Shown: piece after piece, positions 27,995-33,641 of the stretch
Position numbering within the stretch: the stretch's first letter is position 1
Layout of the letters: each line of letters opens with the position of its first letter
DNA from: Microvirga lupini
GTDB lineage: Bacteria > Pseudomonadota > Alphaproteobacteria > Rhizobiales > Beijerinckiaceae
DNA length: 33,641 bases
NCBI GenBank assembly: GCA_000517005.1
Contig: KI912045.1
Coordinates: forward strand, 475,681-509,321
Direction: 5' to 3'
Translations under genes and position numbers: made by a program
The notes under the pieces: model-generated
The model's input: the letters and a program-made list of their open reading frames with translations, nothing else
The model's database searches: none
What the model was told of the DNA's origin: nothing

Positions 27995-28009
27995 GTTCAG
28001 AATACGTTC
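27995..28009. promoter_or_regulatory. LexA-type SOS box (GTTC-N7-GTTC)
   Basis: The plus strand reads GTTC-AGAATAC-GTTC, a full match to the alphaproteobacterial LexA recognition sequence. It lies 87 bases before the lytic transglycosylase start and 195 bases before the lipoprotein start. A -10-like AAATAT on the minus strand follows directly (27994-27989), which favours control of the transglycosylase gene. Eight fixed bases will occur about once by chance in a window this size, so the intergenic position is the main support. Confidence 0.35.
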
Positions 28010-28131
28010 AAGCTTGACCGTGTTCCCTGTGCGTTGTCTGGCTTTGCGGCCCCGATTCTAGCCTCAGACGAATTGGAAAATTTTTCGACAGCTTATCCGG
28101 AAGGGTGAGGAACTCTTTCTCTGCCTGGGAG

Positions 28132-28160
28132 TTGGCGACAGCGTAAGGTCAAGCTAAACA
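28132..28160 (+). promoter_or_regulatory. Candidate promoter of the glycine-zipper lipoprotein gene
   Basis: TTGGCG (28132-28137) and TAAACA (28155-28160) have a 17-base spacer and would start an mRNA near 28167, giving a leader of about 37 bases with GGGA before the ATG at 28204. The hexamers are partial matches only. Confidence 0.4.
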
Positions 28161-28203
28161 GGAATGGGCAGCCTACCGCCCGCTCAACAACAGGGAAGCC
28201 TCC

Positions 28204-28479
28204 ATGAAGAAGATCATGACAGCCATTGCCGCCGGTGCCCTCACCCTCTCGATGGCAGCCTGCAACACCCCCGGCGAACGCGCAGTCGGCGGCGCTGCGA
28301 TCGGCGGCCTTGCTGGTGCGGCTATCGGTGGCGCCGCGACGGGTCGCGGCAGCGGCGCTCTCGCCGGTGCGGCTATCGGTGCTGCCGGTGGCGCGATCGT
28401 CGGCGCGGCGACGACTCCTCGTCCGGCCTGCCCCTACGGCACTTATCAGGACGTCTACGGCAACGTTTACTGCCGCTGA
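28204..28479 (+). CDS. Small glycine-zipper lipoprotein
   Basis: The 91-residue protein has a signal peptide with a lipobox-like MAAC (C20), so it is probably lipid-anchored in the envelope. The mature part is dominated by a glycine zipper (about residues 28-68) made of GxxxG-type repeats such as GGAAIGGLAGAAIGGAA, followed by a short tail with two cysteines (CPYGTYQDVYGNVYCR). The zipper contains a 17-residue internal repeat starting LAGAAIG, mirrored by the identical 16-base DNA segments at 28315-28330 and 28366-28381. Related glycine-zipper lipoproteins are found in the outer membrane of many alphaproteobacteria, with no settled function. It has its own terminator. Confidence 0.85.
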   Translation: MKKIMTAIAAGALTLSMAACNTPGERAVGGAAIGGLAGAAIGGAATGRGSGALAGAAIGAAGGAIVGAATTPRPACPYGTYQDVYGNVYCR

Positions 28480-28502
28480 TCGCACGTCCGAGACCGAATT
28501 CA

Positions 28503-28534
28503 GGGGTCGGGACAATCCCGGCCCCTTTCCTTTT
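28503..28534 (+). terminator. Intrinsic terminator of the lipoprotein gene
   Basis: A 10-base-pair stem, GGGGTCGGGA (28503-28512) / TCCCGGCCCC (28516-28525), contains one G-U pair and a 3-base loop. It is followed by TTTCCTTTT (28526-28534). It lies 24 bases after the lipoprotein stop codon, so the downstream djlA-like gene needs its own promoter or read-through. Confidence 0.85.
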
Positions 28535-28565
28535 GCCCGCACTTGAGCGTACGACTAATCGCAAG

Positions 28566-29291
28566 ATGATTCAGTCGATTTGGGGTAAGTTGGGTGGTGC
28601 CGGCATCGGGCTCGCCCTGGGCGGGCCGATCGGTGCTCTCCTGGGCGGCGTGGCCGGCCACGTTCTCATTGATCGCGATGGCGCTCCTTTTGGGAAGCCG
28701 CCGCGCGACGTTCTTTTCACCATGGGTCTCGTCGCGCTCGCCGCCAAGATGGCGAAGGCTGACGGCGTCGTGGTCGATGTCGAGGTCAGGGCTTTCGAGC
28801 AGATCGTCGAGGTGCCGGAAAGCGAGCACAACAAGGTGGAACGCCTGTTCAACCTCGCCATGCAGACCTCCGATGGTTTCGAGGCTTACGCCCGCCAGAT
28901 CGGCGATGCCTTCAAGGAAGAGCCGGCTCTGCTCGAGGATGTGCTCGACGGCCTGTTCCACATCGCCAAGGCGGACGAGGCCGTCCACGAGGCGGAATAC
29001 GCCTACCTCAAGGATGTGGCGACGATCTTCGCCTTCTCTGACAAGGATTTCGAGCGCATCGCCGCCCGCCACGTCAGGCGTCCGGATGATCCTTATCTCA
29101 TCCTCAAGGCCGACCGGAGCATGAGCGACGAGGAGCTGAAGCGGCACTACCGCAGGCTCGTGGCCGAGAACCATCCCGACCGGGAGATCGCCCGAGGCCT
29201 GCCGCCCGAGGCCGTGAAGATCGCAACCGAGCGCGTGGCAGCCATCAACGCCGCCTGGGAACGCATCGCCGCCGAGCGGAATCTCAGGTGA
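28566..29291 (+). CDS. DjlA-like membrane protein with TerB and J domains
   Basis: The 241-residue protein has the DjlA plan: an N-terminal glycine-rich membrane segment (about 9-35, GGAGIGLALGGPIGALLGG), a TerB-like helical domain (about 48-170), and a C-terminal J domain (about 178-241) with the HPD motif at 203-205. DjlA proteins are inner membrane co-chaperones that stimulate DnaK; in E. coli DjlA has been linked to envelope stress signalling. ATG 28566 has only a weak ribosome site. The next gene, an AmpD-like amidase, starts 4 bases after its stop, so the two are probably one operon. Which DnaK client it serves is unknown. Confidence 0.9.
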   Translation: MIQSIWGKLGGAGIGLALGGPIGALLGGVAGHVLIDRDGAPFGKPPRDVLFTMGLVALAAKMAKADGVVVDVEVRAFEQIVEVPESEHNKVERLFNLAMQTSDGFEAYARQIGDAFKEEPALLEDVLDGLFHIAKADEAVHEAEYAYLKDVATIFAFSDKDFERIAARHVRRPDDPYLILKADRSMSDEELKRHYRRLVAENHPDREIARGLPPEAVKIATERVAAINAAWERIAAERNLR

Positions 29292-29295
29292 CGGC

Positions 29296-30063
29296 ATGAG
29301 CGCTCTGTCCCCGGAAAGCCCGGTCGCCAGCAAGGTGTTTCCGTCGCCCAACCACGGGGAGCGCAAGGACGGGCAACGCCCCAGCATGCTCGTTCTCCAT
29401 TACACGGGCATGCCGGACGAAGGCGAGGCTCTGCAATGGCTGTGCAACCCGGTCTCGCAGGTCTCGGCCCATTACTTCGTGTTCGGCGACGGGCGCGTTC
29501 TCCAGCTCGTGCCGGAGATGCGCCGGGCCTGGCATGCGGGCCTCTCCTATTGGGACGGCGAGGCCGATATCAATTCCGGCTCCATCGGCATCGAGATCGC
29601 CAATCCCGGCCATCCGGGCGGCCTGCCGCCCTTCCCCGACGCGCAGATCGAAAGCGTCTCGGCCCTGGCCAAAGACATCGTCACCCGCTGGCGCATTCCG
29701 GCGACCCGGGTGCTCGGCCATTCCGACGTCGCGCCCGGCCGCAAGGTCGATCCGGGAGAGCTGTTTCCCTGGCAGCGCCTGCACGAGGCCGGCGTCGGCC
29801 ATTGGGTCGCTCCCTCCGCCACGAGCGACGGCCGCTTCTTCTCGCGCGGCGACCAGGGCATGCCCATCGAAGCCCTTCAGGCAATGCTCGCCATGTATGG
29901 CTATGGGGTGAAGATCAACGGCGTCTTCGACGAGGACACGGAAAAGGTGATCGCCGCCTTCCAGCGCCACTTCCGGCCCGAGCGCGTCGACGGCGTGGCG
30001 GACGCCTCGACCATCATGACCCTGCGCAACCTGATCGCCACGCGGCCACAGGTTGCCGCATGA
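29296..30063 (+). CDS. AmpD-like N-acetylmuramoyl-L-alanine amidase with peptidoglycan-binding domain
   Basis: The 255-residue protein has an Amidase_2 domain (about 28-170) with the zinc ligands expected from AmpD: H35 in LVLHYTG, H142 in GHSDVAPGRK and D152 in VDPG. A C-terminal PG_binding_1 domain (about 183-250) contains DQGMPIEALQAML and GVFDEDTEKVIAAFQ. Such enzymes split the amide bond between MurNAc (or anhydro-MurNAc) and the peptide. No signal peptide is visible, which suggests cytoplasmic wall recycling, although the extra wall-binding domain is more typical of AmiD-type enzymes that meet intact wall. It is coupled to the DjlA-like gene. Confidence 0.92.
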   Translation: MSALSPESPVASKVFPSPNHGERKDGQRPSMLVLHYTGMPDEGEALQWLCNPVSQVSAHYFVFGDGRVLQLVPEMRRAWHAGLSYWDGEADINSGSIGIEIANPGHPGGLPPFPDAQIESVSALAKDIVTRWRIPATRVLGHSDVAPGRKVDPGELFPWQRLHEAGVGHWVAPSATSDGRFFSRGDQGMPIEALQAMLAMYGYGVKINGVFDEDTEKVIAAFQRHFRPERVDGVADASTIMTLRNLIATRPQVAA

Positions 30064-30090
30064 CAAAGAGTTAACTCGCAACAGTATAGG
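30060..30090 (+). promoter_or_regulatory. Candidate promoter of the MacAB-like operon
   Basis: ATGACA (30060-30065) and TATAGG (30085-30090) are separated by 19 bases, longer than ideal. A start near 30097 would give a leader of about 48 bases that contains the hairpin at 30106-30139. The first hexamer overlaps the stop codon of the amidase gene. Confidence 0.35.
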
Positions 30091-30105
30091 AAATCGGCCA
30101 CAATC

Positions 30106-30139
30106 AGCCCTCATGACATTAACAGTCTTGCAGAGGGCT
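30106..30139 (+). promoter_or_regulatory. Leader hairpin that can hide the ribosome site of the macA-like gene
   Basis: AGCCCTC (30106-30112) pairs perfectly with GAGGGCT (30133-30139), with a 20-base loop. The right arm contains the GAGGG Shine-Dalgarno sequence for the GTG start at 30145. Folding would block ribosome binding. The pairing is seen in the sequence; a regulatory role is inferred. Confidence 0.4.
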
Positions 30140-30144
30140 CTTCG

Positions 30145-31584
30145 GTGCGTCGCGTCTGGTTGTGGTTGATCGGCATTCTGCTCGTCGCAGGGACGGCCGG
30201 ATTCGTGCTGTGGAAGCCTACGGGCGGCAATGCCTCCGATCAGGCCTATCGCCTCGGCACGGTGGATCGCGGCCCTATCACGGCGAGCGTGCGCGCGACC
30301 GGAACGCTCAATCCCGTTACGACGGTTCTGGTCGGATCACAGCTCTCCGATCAGGTGGTCGAGATCCTGGCCGATTACAACACGCCCGTGAAGGAAGGTC
30401 AGGTGGTGGCCCGCCTCTATGCGGAGCAGATCAAGTCGCGCCGCGACGCGGCTCTCGCAGACCTCGCCCAGGCGAAGGCCGATCTCGACACCAAGCGCGC
30501 ACAGATCGATAAGGCGCGCTCCGCGCTCCAGCGCGCCGAAGCACAGGCCGCTGATCTTCAGGCTCAGCGCGACCGCACCCAGGCGCAGCTCGCCGAAGCG
30601 CAGCGCAATCTCGACCGTCAGCAGGAATTGACCAACCGCGCCGTGGGAACGCAGACGGCGCTGGAGCAGGCGAAGACCCAGCTCGATGTTCAAAAAGCCA
30701 ATCTCGCCTCCGCCGAAGCGCAGATCGCCTCGAACAAAGCTGAGACCGAGGGTCTCAAGGCAGATCTCGCCCTGGCAGAGGCGGGTGTGAAATCGGCCGA
30801 GGCGATCATCCTGCAGCGGCAAGCGAAGTTGAAGGACATCGAGATCGATCTCGCCCGCACAGATATCAAGTCTCCGGTCGACGGTGTCGTGGTGAAGCGC
30901 GACATCGAACTCGGCCAGACCGTTGCAGCGTCGCTCTCCGCCCCGACCCTGTTTACGATCGCACAGGACCTGCGAGAGATCGACATCTACGCCAATATCG
31001 ACGAGGCGGATGTGGGCCGTCTCAAGGACGGGCAGAAGGTGAGCTTCACGGTAAATGCCTATCCCAACCGTACCTTCGAGGGCAGCGTGCGCATGGTGCG
31101 CCTCTCCGCCCAGACGGTGCAGAACGTGGTCACTTATACGGCCGTCATCGGCGTGAGAAATCAGGATCAGGCGCTCCTGCCCGGCATGACGGCGAACCTT
31201 CAGATCATCACGGACGAACGCGAGGACGTGCTGCGCATTCCAAACGCGGCCTTACGCTTCCGACCAGCTGCCGCCGTTGCTGCAACCGAACCGAAAGCTA
31301 TGGCACAGGACGGTCAGGCGCCACGGCGTCGCGCGCGCAACCGGGATGCGGAGACGCAGCTTGACGAAGGCACGAGCGGACGCATCTACCGGATCGGACA
31401 GGACGGCAATCCGCAGCCGGTGCATGTACGGCTCGGCGCGACGGACGGGACCTATACGGAGATCCTCCGCGGCGATGTGCAGGAAGGCTCCGCGATCATC
31501 ATCGGAGCCCAGCGCGCCGATGCGGCGGAGGAAGCGAACGGCTCGACGTCGAACCGCCGCCCGCGTCCGCCACGGATGTTCTAA
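30145..31584 (+). CDS. macA: MacA/HlyD-type periplasmic adaptor subunit
   Basis: The 479-residue protein has an N-terminal membrane anchor (about 4-23, [20 protein letters not shown]), a barrel-sandwich start with [18 protein letters not shown], a long alpha-helical hairpin (about 95-225) rich in Ala, Gln, Lys and Glu, and the returning lipoyl half [20 protein letters not shown]. Beta-barrel and membrane-proximal domains follow ([21 protein letters not shown] is within this part). A basic insert, RRRARNRD, lies near residue 395. Adaptors of this type join an inner membrane MacB transporter to an outer membrane channel such as TolC, which is not encoded in the window. Start is GTG 30145. It heads a three-gene operon with the ATPase and permease. 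Confidence 0.9.
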   Translation: MRRVWLWLIGILLVAGTAGFVLWKPTGGNASDQAYRLGTVDRGPITASVRATGTLNPVTTVLVGSQLSDQVVEILADYNTPVKEGQVVARLYAEQIKSRRDAALADLAQAKADLDTKRAQIDKARSALQRAEAQAADLQAQRDRTQAQLAEAQRNLDRQQELTNRAVGTQTALEQAKTQLDVQKANLASAEAQIASNKAETEGLKADLALAEAGVKSAEAIILQRQAKLKDIEIDLARTDIKSPVDGVVVKRDIELGQTVAASLSAPTLFTIAQDLREIDIYANIDEADVGRLKDGQKVSFTVNAYPNRTFEGSVRMVRLSAQTVQNVVTYTAVIGVRNQDQALLPGMTANLQIITDEREDVLRIPNAALRFRPAAAVAATEPKAMAQDGQAPRRRARNRDAETQLDEGTSGRIYRIGQDGNPQPVHVRLGATDGTYTEILRGDVQEGSAIIIGAQRADAAEEANGSTSNRRPRPPRMF

Positions 31585-31595
31585 GGGAGCAGATC

Positions 31596-32318
31596 GTGGC
31601 TCTCATCGAAACGCGCGATCTCAGACGGGTCTACGATCTCGACGCGGGCCGCGTCGTGGCGCTCGATGCCGTGTCGCTCGACATCGAGAAGGGTGATTTC
31701 GTCGCCGTCATGGGCCCGTCCGGATCGGGCAAATCCACCTTCATGAATCTCATCGGCTGTCTCGACAAGCCAACCGGCGGCCATTACCGGCTCGCCGATA
31801 CCGCCGTCGAGCGCCTCGATGCTGATGGTCTGGCGCGTCTGCGCAACCGCGAGATCGGCTTCGTGTTCCAGCAGTTCAACCTCCTGCCCCGTGTCGATGC
31901 CCTCGGCAATGTGGAGCTTCCGATGGTCTATGCGGGCTTCGACCGCAGGACGCGGCGCGAGCGGGCCCTGCATGCGCTCAGCCGTGTCGGTCTCGCCGAG
32001 CGCGCGCATCACCGCCCGATGCAGTTGTCGGGCGGGCAGCAGCAGCGTGTCGCCATCGCACGGGCCCTCGTCAACAGCCCGAGCCTGCTGCTCGCGGACG
32101 AGCCCACCGGCGCCCTCGACAGCCGCACGGCGAACGAGATCATGGCCCTGTTCCAGGAGCTCAACCGGGAAGGCGTCACCATCGTGCTCGTCACGCATGA
32201 TGCGGAAGTGGGCCGTCATGCGCACCGGCTCGTGCGTTTCCGGGACGGTCGCGTGATCGAGGATCACCGTCAGATTCCAGTCGATGCGCGCGCGCTTGCA
32301 CGGGAGGCTGCGGAATGA
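31596..32318 (+). CDS. MacB-type ABC transporter ATPase subunit
   Basis: The 240-residue protein is an ABC ATPase of the LolD/MacB type. It shows Walker [10 protein letters not shown] at 40-48, the Q-loop at FQQFNLLP, the signature LSGGQ at 144-148, Walker B with [11 protein letters not shown] at 165-175, and the H-loop histidine H201. The start is GTG 31596, 11 bases after the adaptor stop, with GGGAG as ribosome site. Its stop overlaps the permease start by four bases (ATGA). In E. coli MacB the ATPase and permease form one chain; here they are two genes. It powers substrate export from the periplasm or inner membrane; the substrate is unknown. Confidence 0.93.
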   Translation: MALIETRDLRRVYDLDAGRVVALDAVSLDIEKGDFVAVMGPSGSGKSTFMNLIGCLDKPTGGHYRLADTAVERLDADGLARLRNREIGFVFQQFNLLPRVDALGNVELPMVYAGFDRRTRRERALHALSRVGLAERAHHRPMQLSGGQQQRVAIARALVNSPSLLLADEPTGALDSRTANEIMALFQELNREGVTIVLVTHDAEVGRHAHRLVRFRDGRVIEDHRQIPVDARALAREAAE

Positions 32319-33547
32319 GACCCGTCGAAGCGATCTGTTCCGCGCTCTCCGCCATCATGGCCAATGCCCTGCGCAGCCTTCTGACCATGCTCGGCATCGT
32401 CATCGGTGTGGCGGCCGTCATCGCCATGGTGGCGATCGGATCGGGAGCGCGCAATCTCGTCGACCAGCAGATCCGCTCGCTCGGCGCGAATCTCGCCATC
32501 GTCACGCCGGGCAACGTGACCCAGGGCGGCGCGCGGCTCGGCGCGGGCGCGGCGTCATCGCTCACGAACGAAGACGCGGAGGCGATCCGGCGCGAGGTCG
32601 ACGGCGTGGTCGCGGCACCGCCCTTCGTGCAGGGCGGCGCTCAGGTGGTGGCCGGCGGCAGCAACTGGGGCACGCGCATCTACGGCATTGATCTCGACTG
32701 GTTCTCCGCCCGCGAGTGGGACGTCGCAACCGGCCGCACCTTCGATCCGGAGGAAGTCAGGCGCGGCGACATCGTCATCCTTCTCGGCCAGACGGTCGCC
32801 CGCAACCTCTTCGGCGAGGACGATCCCATCGACCAGATCGTGCGCGTGCGCAACGTCCCCTTCCGCGTCATCGGCGTCATGGCGCCGAAAGGCCAATCGG
32901 CCTTCGGCCAGGATCAGGACGATGTGGTCTTCGTGCCTCTCGACGCAGGCCGTCGCCGCGTGATCGGACGCAACTACGCCAAGGATGGATCCGTCGGCTC
33001 GATTTTCGTGAAGTTCGCCAACGAGAGCGATATCGAACCGGGTATTGAAACCATGACGGAGCTGCTGCGCCAGCGGCACCGCATCACGGCTGAGCAGGAG
33101 GACGATTTCTCGATCCGCAACCTGACGGAGATCGCGAATACCGCGTCCGCCTCCGCCAACACCCTGTCCATGCTGCTCGCCGCCGTCGCCGCCGTGTCGC
33201 TCCTGGTCGGCGGCATCGGCATCATGAACATCATGCTGGTCTCGGTGACCGAGCGCACCCGCGAGATCGGGCTCCGCCTCGCCGTCGGTGCGCGGCCTCG
33301 CGACATCCTAAGCCAGTTCCTGATCGAGGCGACGACGCTCTCCACCATCGGAGGAGCATTAGGGATCGGTCTTGGTGCCGGCGCCGCCTATCTCGTGGCT
33401 CAGCTCGCCGGCTGGCCTTCGCTGGTCTCGACGGACGCCATCATCGTCGCGGTGGGCTTCTCGGCGCTTGTCGGCATCTTCTTCGGCTTCTATCCGGCAC
33501 AGCGTGCGGCGAAGCTCGATCCGATCGAGGCGTTGAGAAGGGAATAG
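32315..33547 (+). CDS. MacB-type ABC transporter permease (FtsX-like)
   Basis: The 410-residue protein has the MacB/FtsX topology: a first membrane segment at about 19-45 ([24 protein letters not shown]), a large periplasmic domain (about 50-275), and three C-terminal membrane segments at about 285-400, with the family motif [19 protein letters not shown] between them and the end [11 protein letters not shown]. It lacks the N-terminal ATPase domain of E. coli MacB, which the preceding gene supplies. With the MacA-like adaptor it should form a tripartite efflux pump for peptides, lipids, toxins or drugs. Which one cannot be read from sequence. Confidence 0.93.
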   Translation: MRPVEAICSALSAIMANALRSLLTMLGIVIGVAAVIAMVAIGSGARNLVDQQIRSLGANLAIVTPGNVTQGGARLGAGAASSLTNEDAEAIRREVDGVVAAPPFVQGGAQVVAGGSNWGTRIYGIDLDWFSAREWDVATGRTFDPEEVRRGDIVILLGQTVARNLFGEDDPIDQIVRVRNVPFRVIGVMAPKGQSAFGQDQDDVVFVPLDAGRRRVIGRNYAKDGSVGSIFVKFANESDIEPGIETMTELLRQRHRITAEQEDDFSIRNLTEIANTASASANTLSMLLAAVAAVSLLVGGIGIMNIMLVSVTERTREIGLRLAVGARPRDILSQFLIEATTLSTIGGALGIGLGAGAAYLVAQLAGWPSLVSTDAIIVAVGFSALVGIFFGFYPAQRAAKLDPIEALRRE

Positions 33548-33552
33548 CTGTC

Positions 33553-33584
33553 ATCCCGGACGAAGCGCAGCGAAGATCCGGGAT
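33553..33584. repeat. Palindromic intergenic repeat or terminator after the permease gene
   Basis: ATCCCGGA (33553-33560) pairs with TCCGGGAT (33577-33584), with GCGC-rich sequence between. It lies 6 bases after the permease stop and resembles the common alphaproteobacterial CATCCCGGACG-type intergenic repeat. It has no T-run, so it may stabilise rather than end the transcript. Confidence 0.55.
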
Positions 33585-33610
33585 CGCTCTCATAGTAAAG
33601 CGCAGGAACC

Positions 33611-33632
33611 CTCTCCCCCTTGTGGGGGAGAG
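33611..33632. repeat. Palindromic repeat at the window edge
   Basis: The perfect stem CTCTCCCCC (33611-33619) / GGGGGAGAG (33624-33632) has the loop TTGT. It is of a type common between genes in Hyphomicrobiales. The element probably continues beyond the window. Confidence 0.55.
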
Positions 33633-33641
33633 TTGGAGAGT

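Overview
The window comes from a GC-rich Gram-negative alphaproteobacterium, most likely of the order Hyphomicrobiales (Rhizobiales). A Microvirga/Methylobacterium-like relative is my guess, from protein character only. Support comes from the canonical division and cell wall (dcw) cluster order, an FtsZ with a very long Pro/Ala/Gln-rich linker, LpxC and BamD (an outer membrane), a type A RNase P RNA, a CtrA-type box, and dispersed palindromic repeats of the kind common in this order.

Layout. (1) 103-3243: a MarR regulator diverges from a small forward operon encoding a DUF1428 protein, a two-domain VOC protein, a glutathione S-transferase-like protein and a DUF899 CxxC thioredoxin-like protein. 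This looks like a small detoxification or redox module. (2) 3394-26375, all minus strand: recN and bamD, then lpxC, then the dcw cluster. Read in the direction of transcription the order is mraZ, rsmH, ftsL, ftsI, murE, murF, mraY, murD, ftsW, murG, murC, murB, ddl, ftsQ, ftsA, ftsZ, lpxC, bamD, recN. From mraZ to murB the genes overlap by 1-4 bases or lie within a few bases of each other, so most of the cluster is probably one translationally coupled operon. A strong intrinsic terminator follows ftsZ, and lpxC appears to have its own promoter region. (3) 26690-27069, minus: the RNase P RNA gene rnpB, followed upstream (27114-27908) by a secreted lytic transglycosylase. (4) 28204-30063, plus: a glycine-zipper lipoprotein, a DjlA-like TerB/J-domain membrane protein and an AmpD-like amidase. 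(5) 30145-33547, plus: a MacA-type adaptor with a split MacB-type ATPase and permease. (6) The last 90 bases are dispersed repeat sequence.

How the genes work together. MurB to MurF and Ddl make UDP-MurNAc-pentapeptide, MraY and MurG convert it to lipid II, and FtsW and FtsI polymerise and cross-link it at the septum organised by FtsZ, FtsA, FtsQ and FtsL. LpxC and BamD build the outer membrane. The transglycosylase and amidase nearby add wall turnover and recycling.

I see no unknown defence system, CRISPR array, transposase, prophage or tRNA. The points worth a second look are small and structural. A dispersed palindromic repeat lies in frame inside the 5' end of ftsI, with a sibling copy between lpxC and bamD. 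rsmH and ftsL share one frame with no stop codon between them. A phased set of four MraZ-type boxes sits on the mraZ promoter. A CtrA box lies upstream of lpxC, a LexA-type box lies beside the lytic transglycosylase, and the marR mRNA is probably leaderless. Promoter calls were made by eye and are only candidates.
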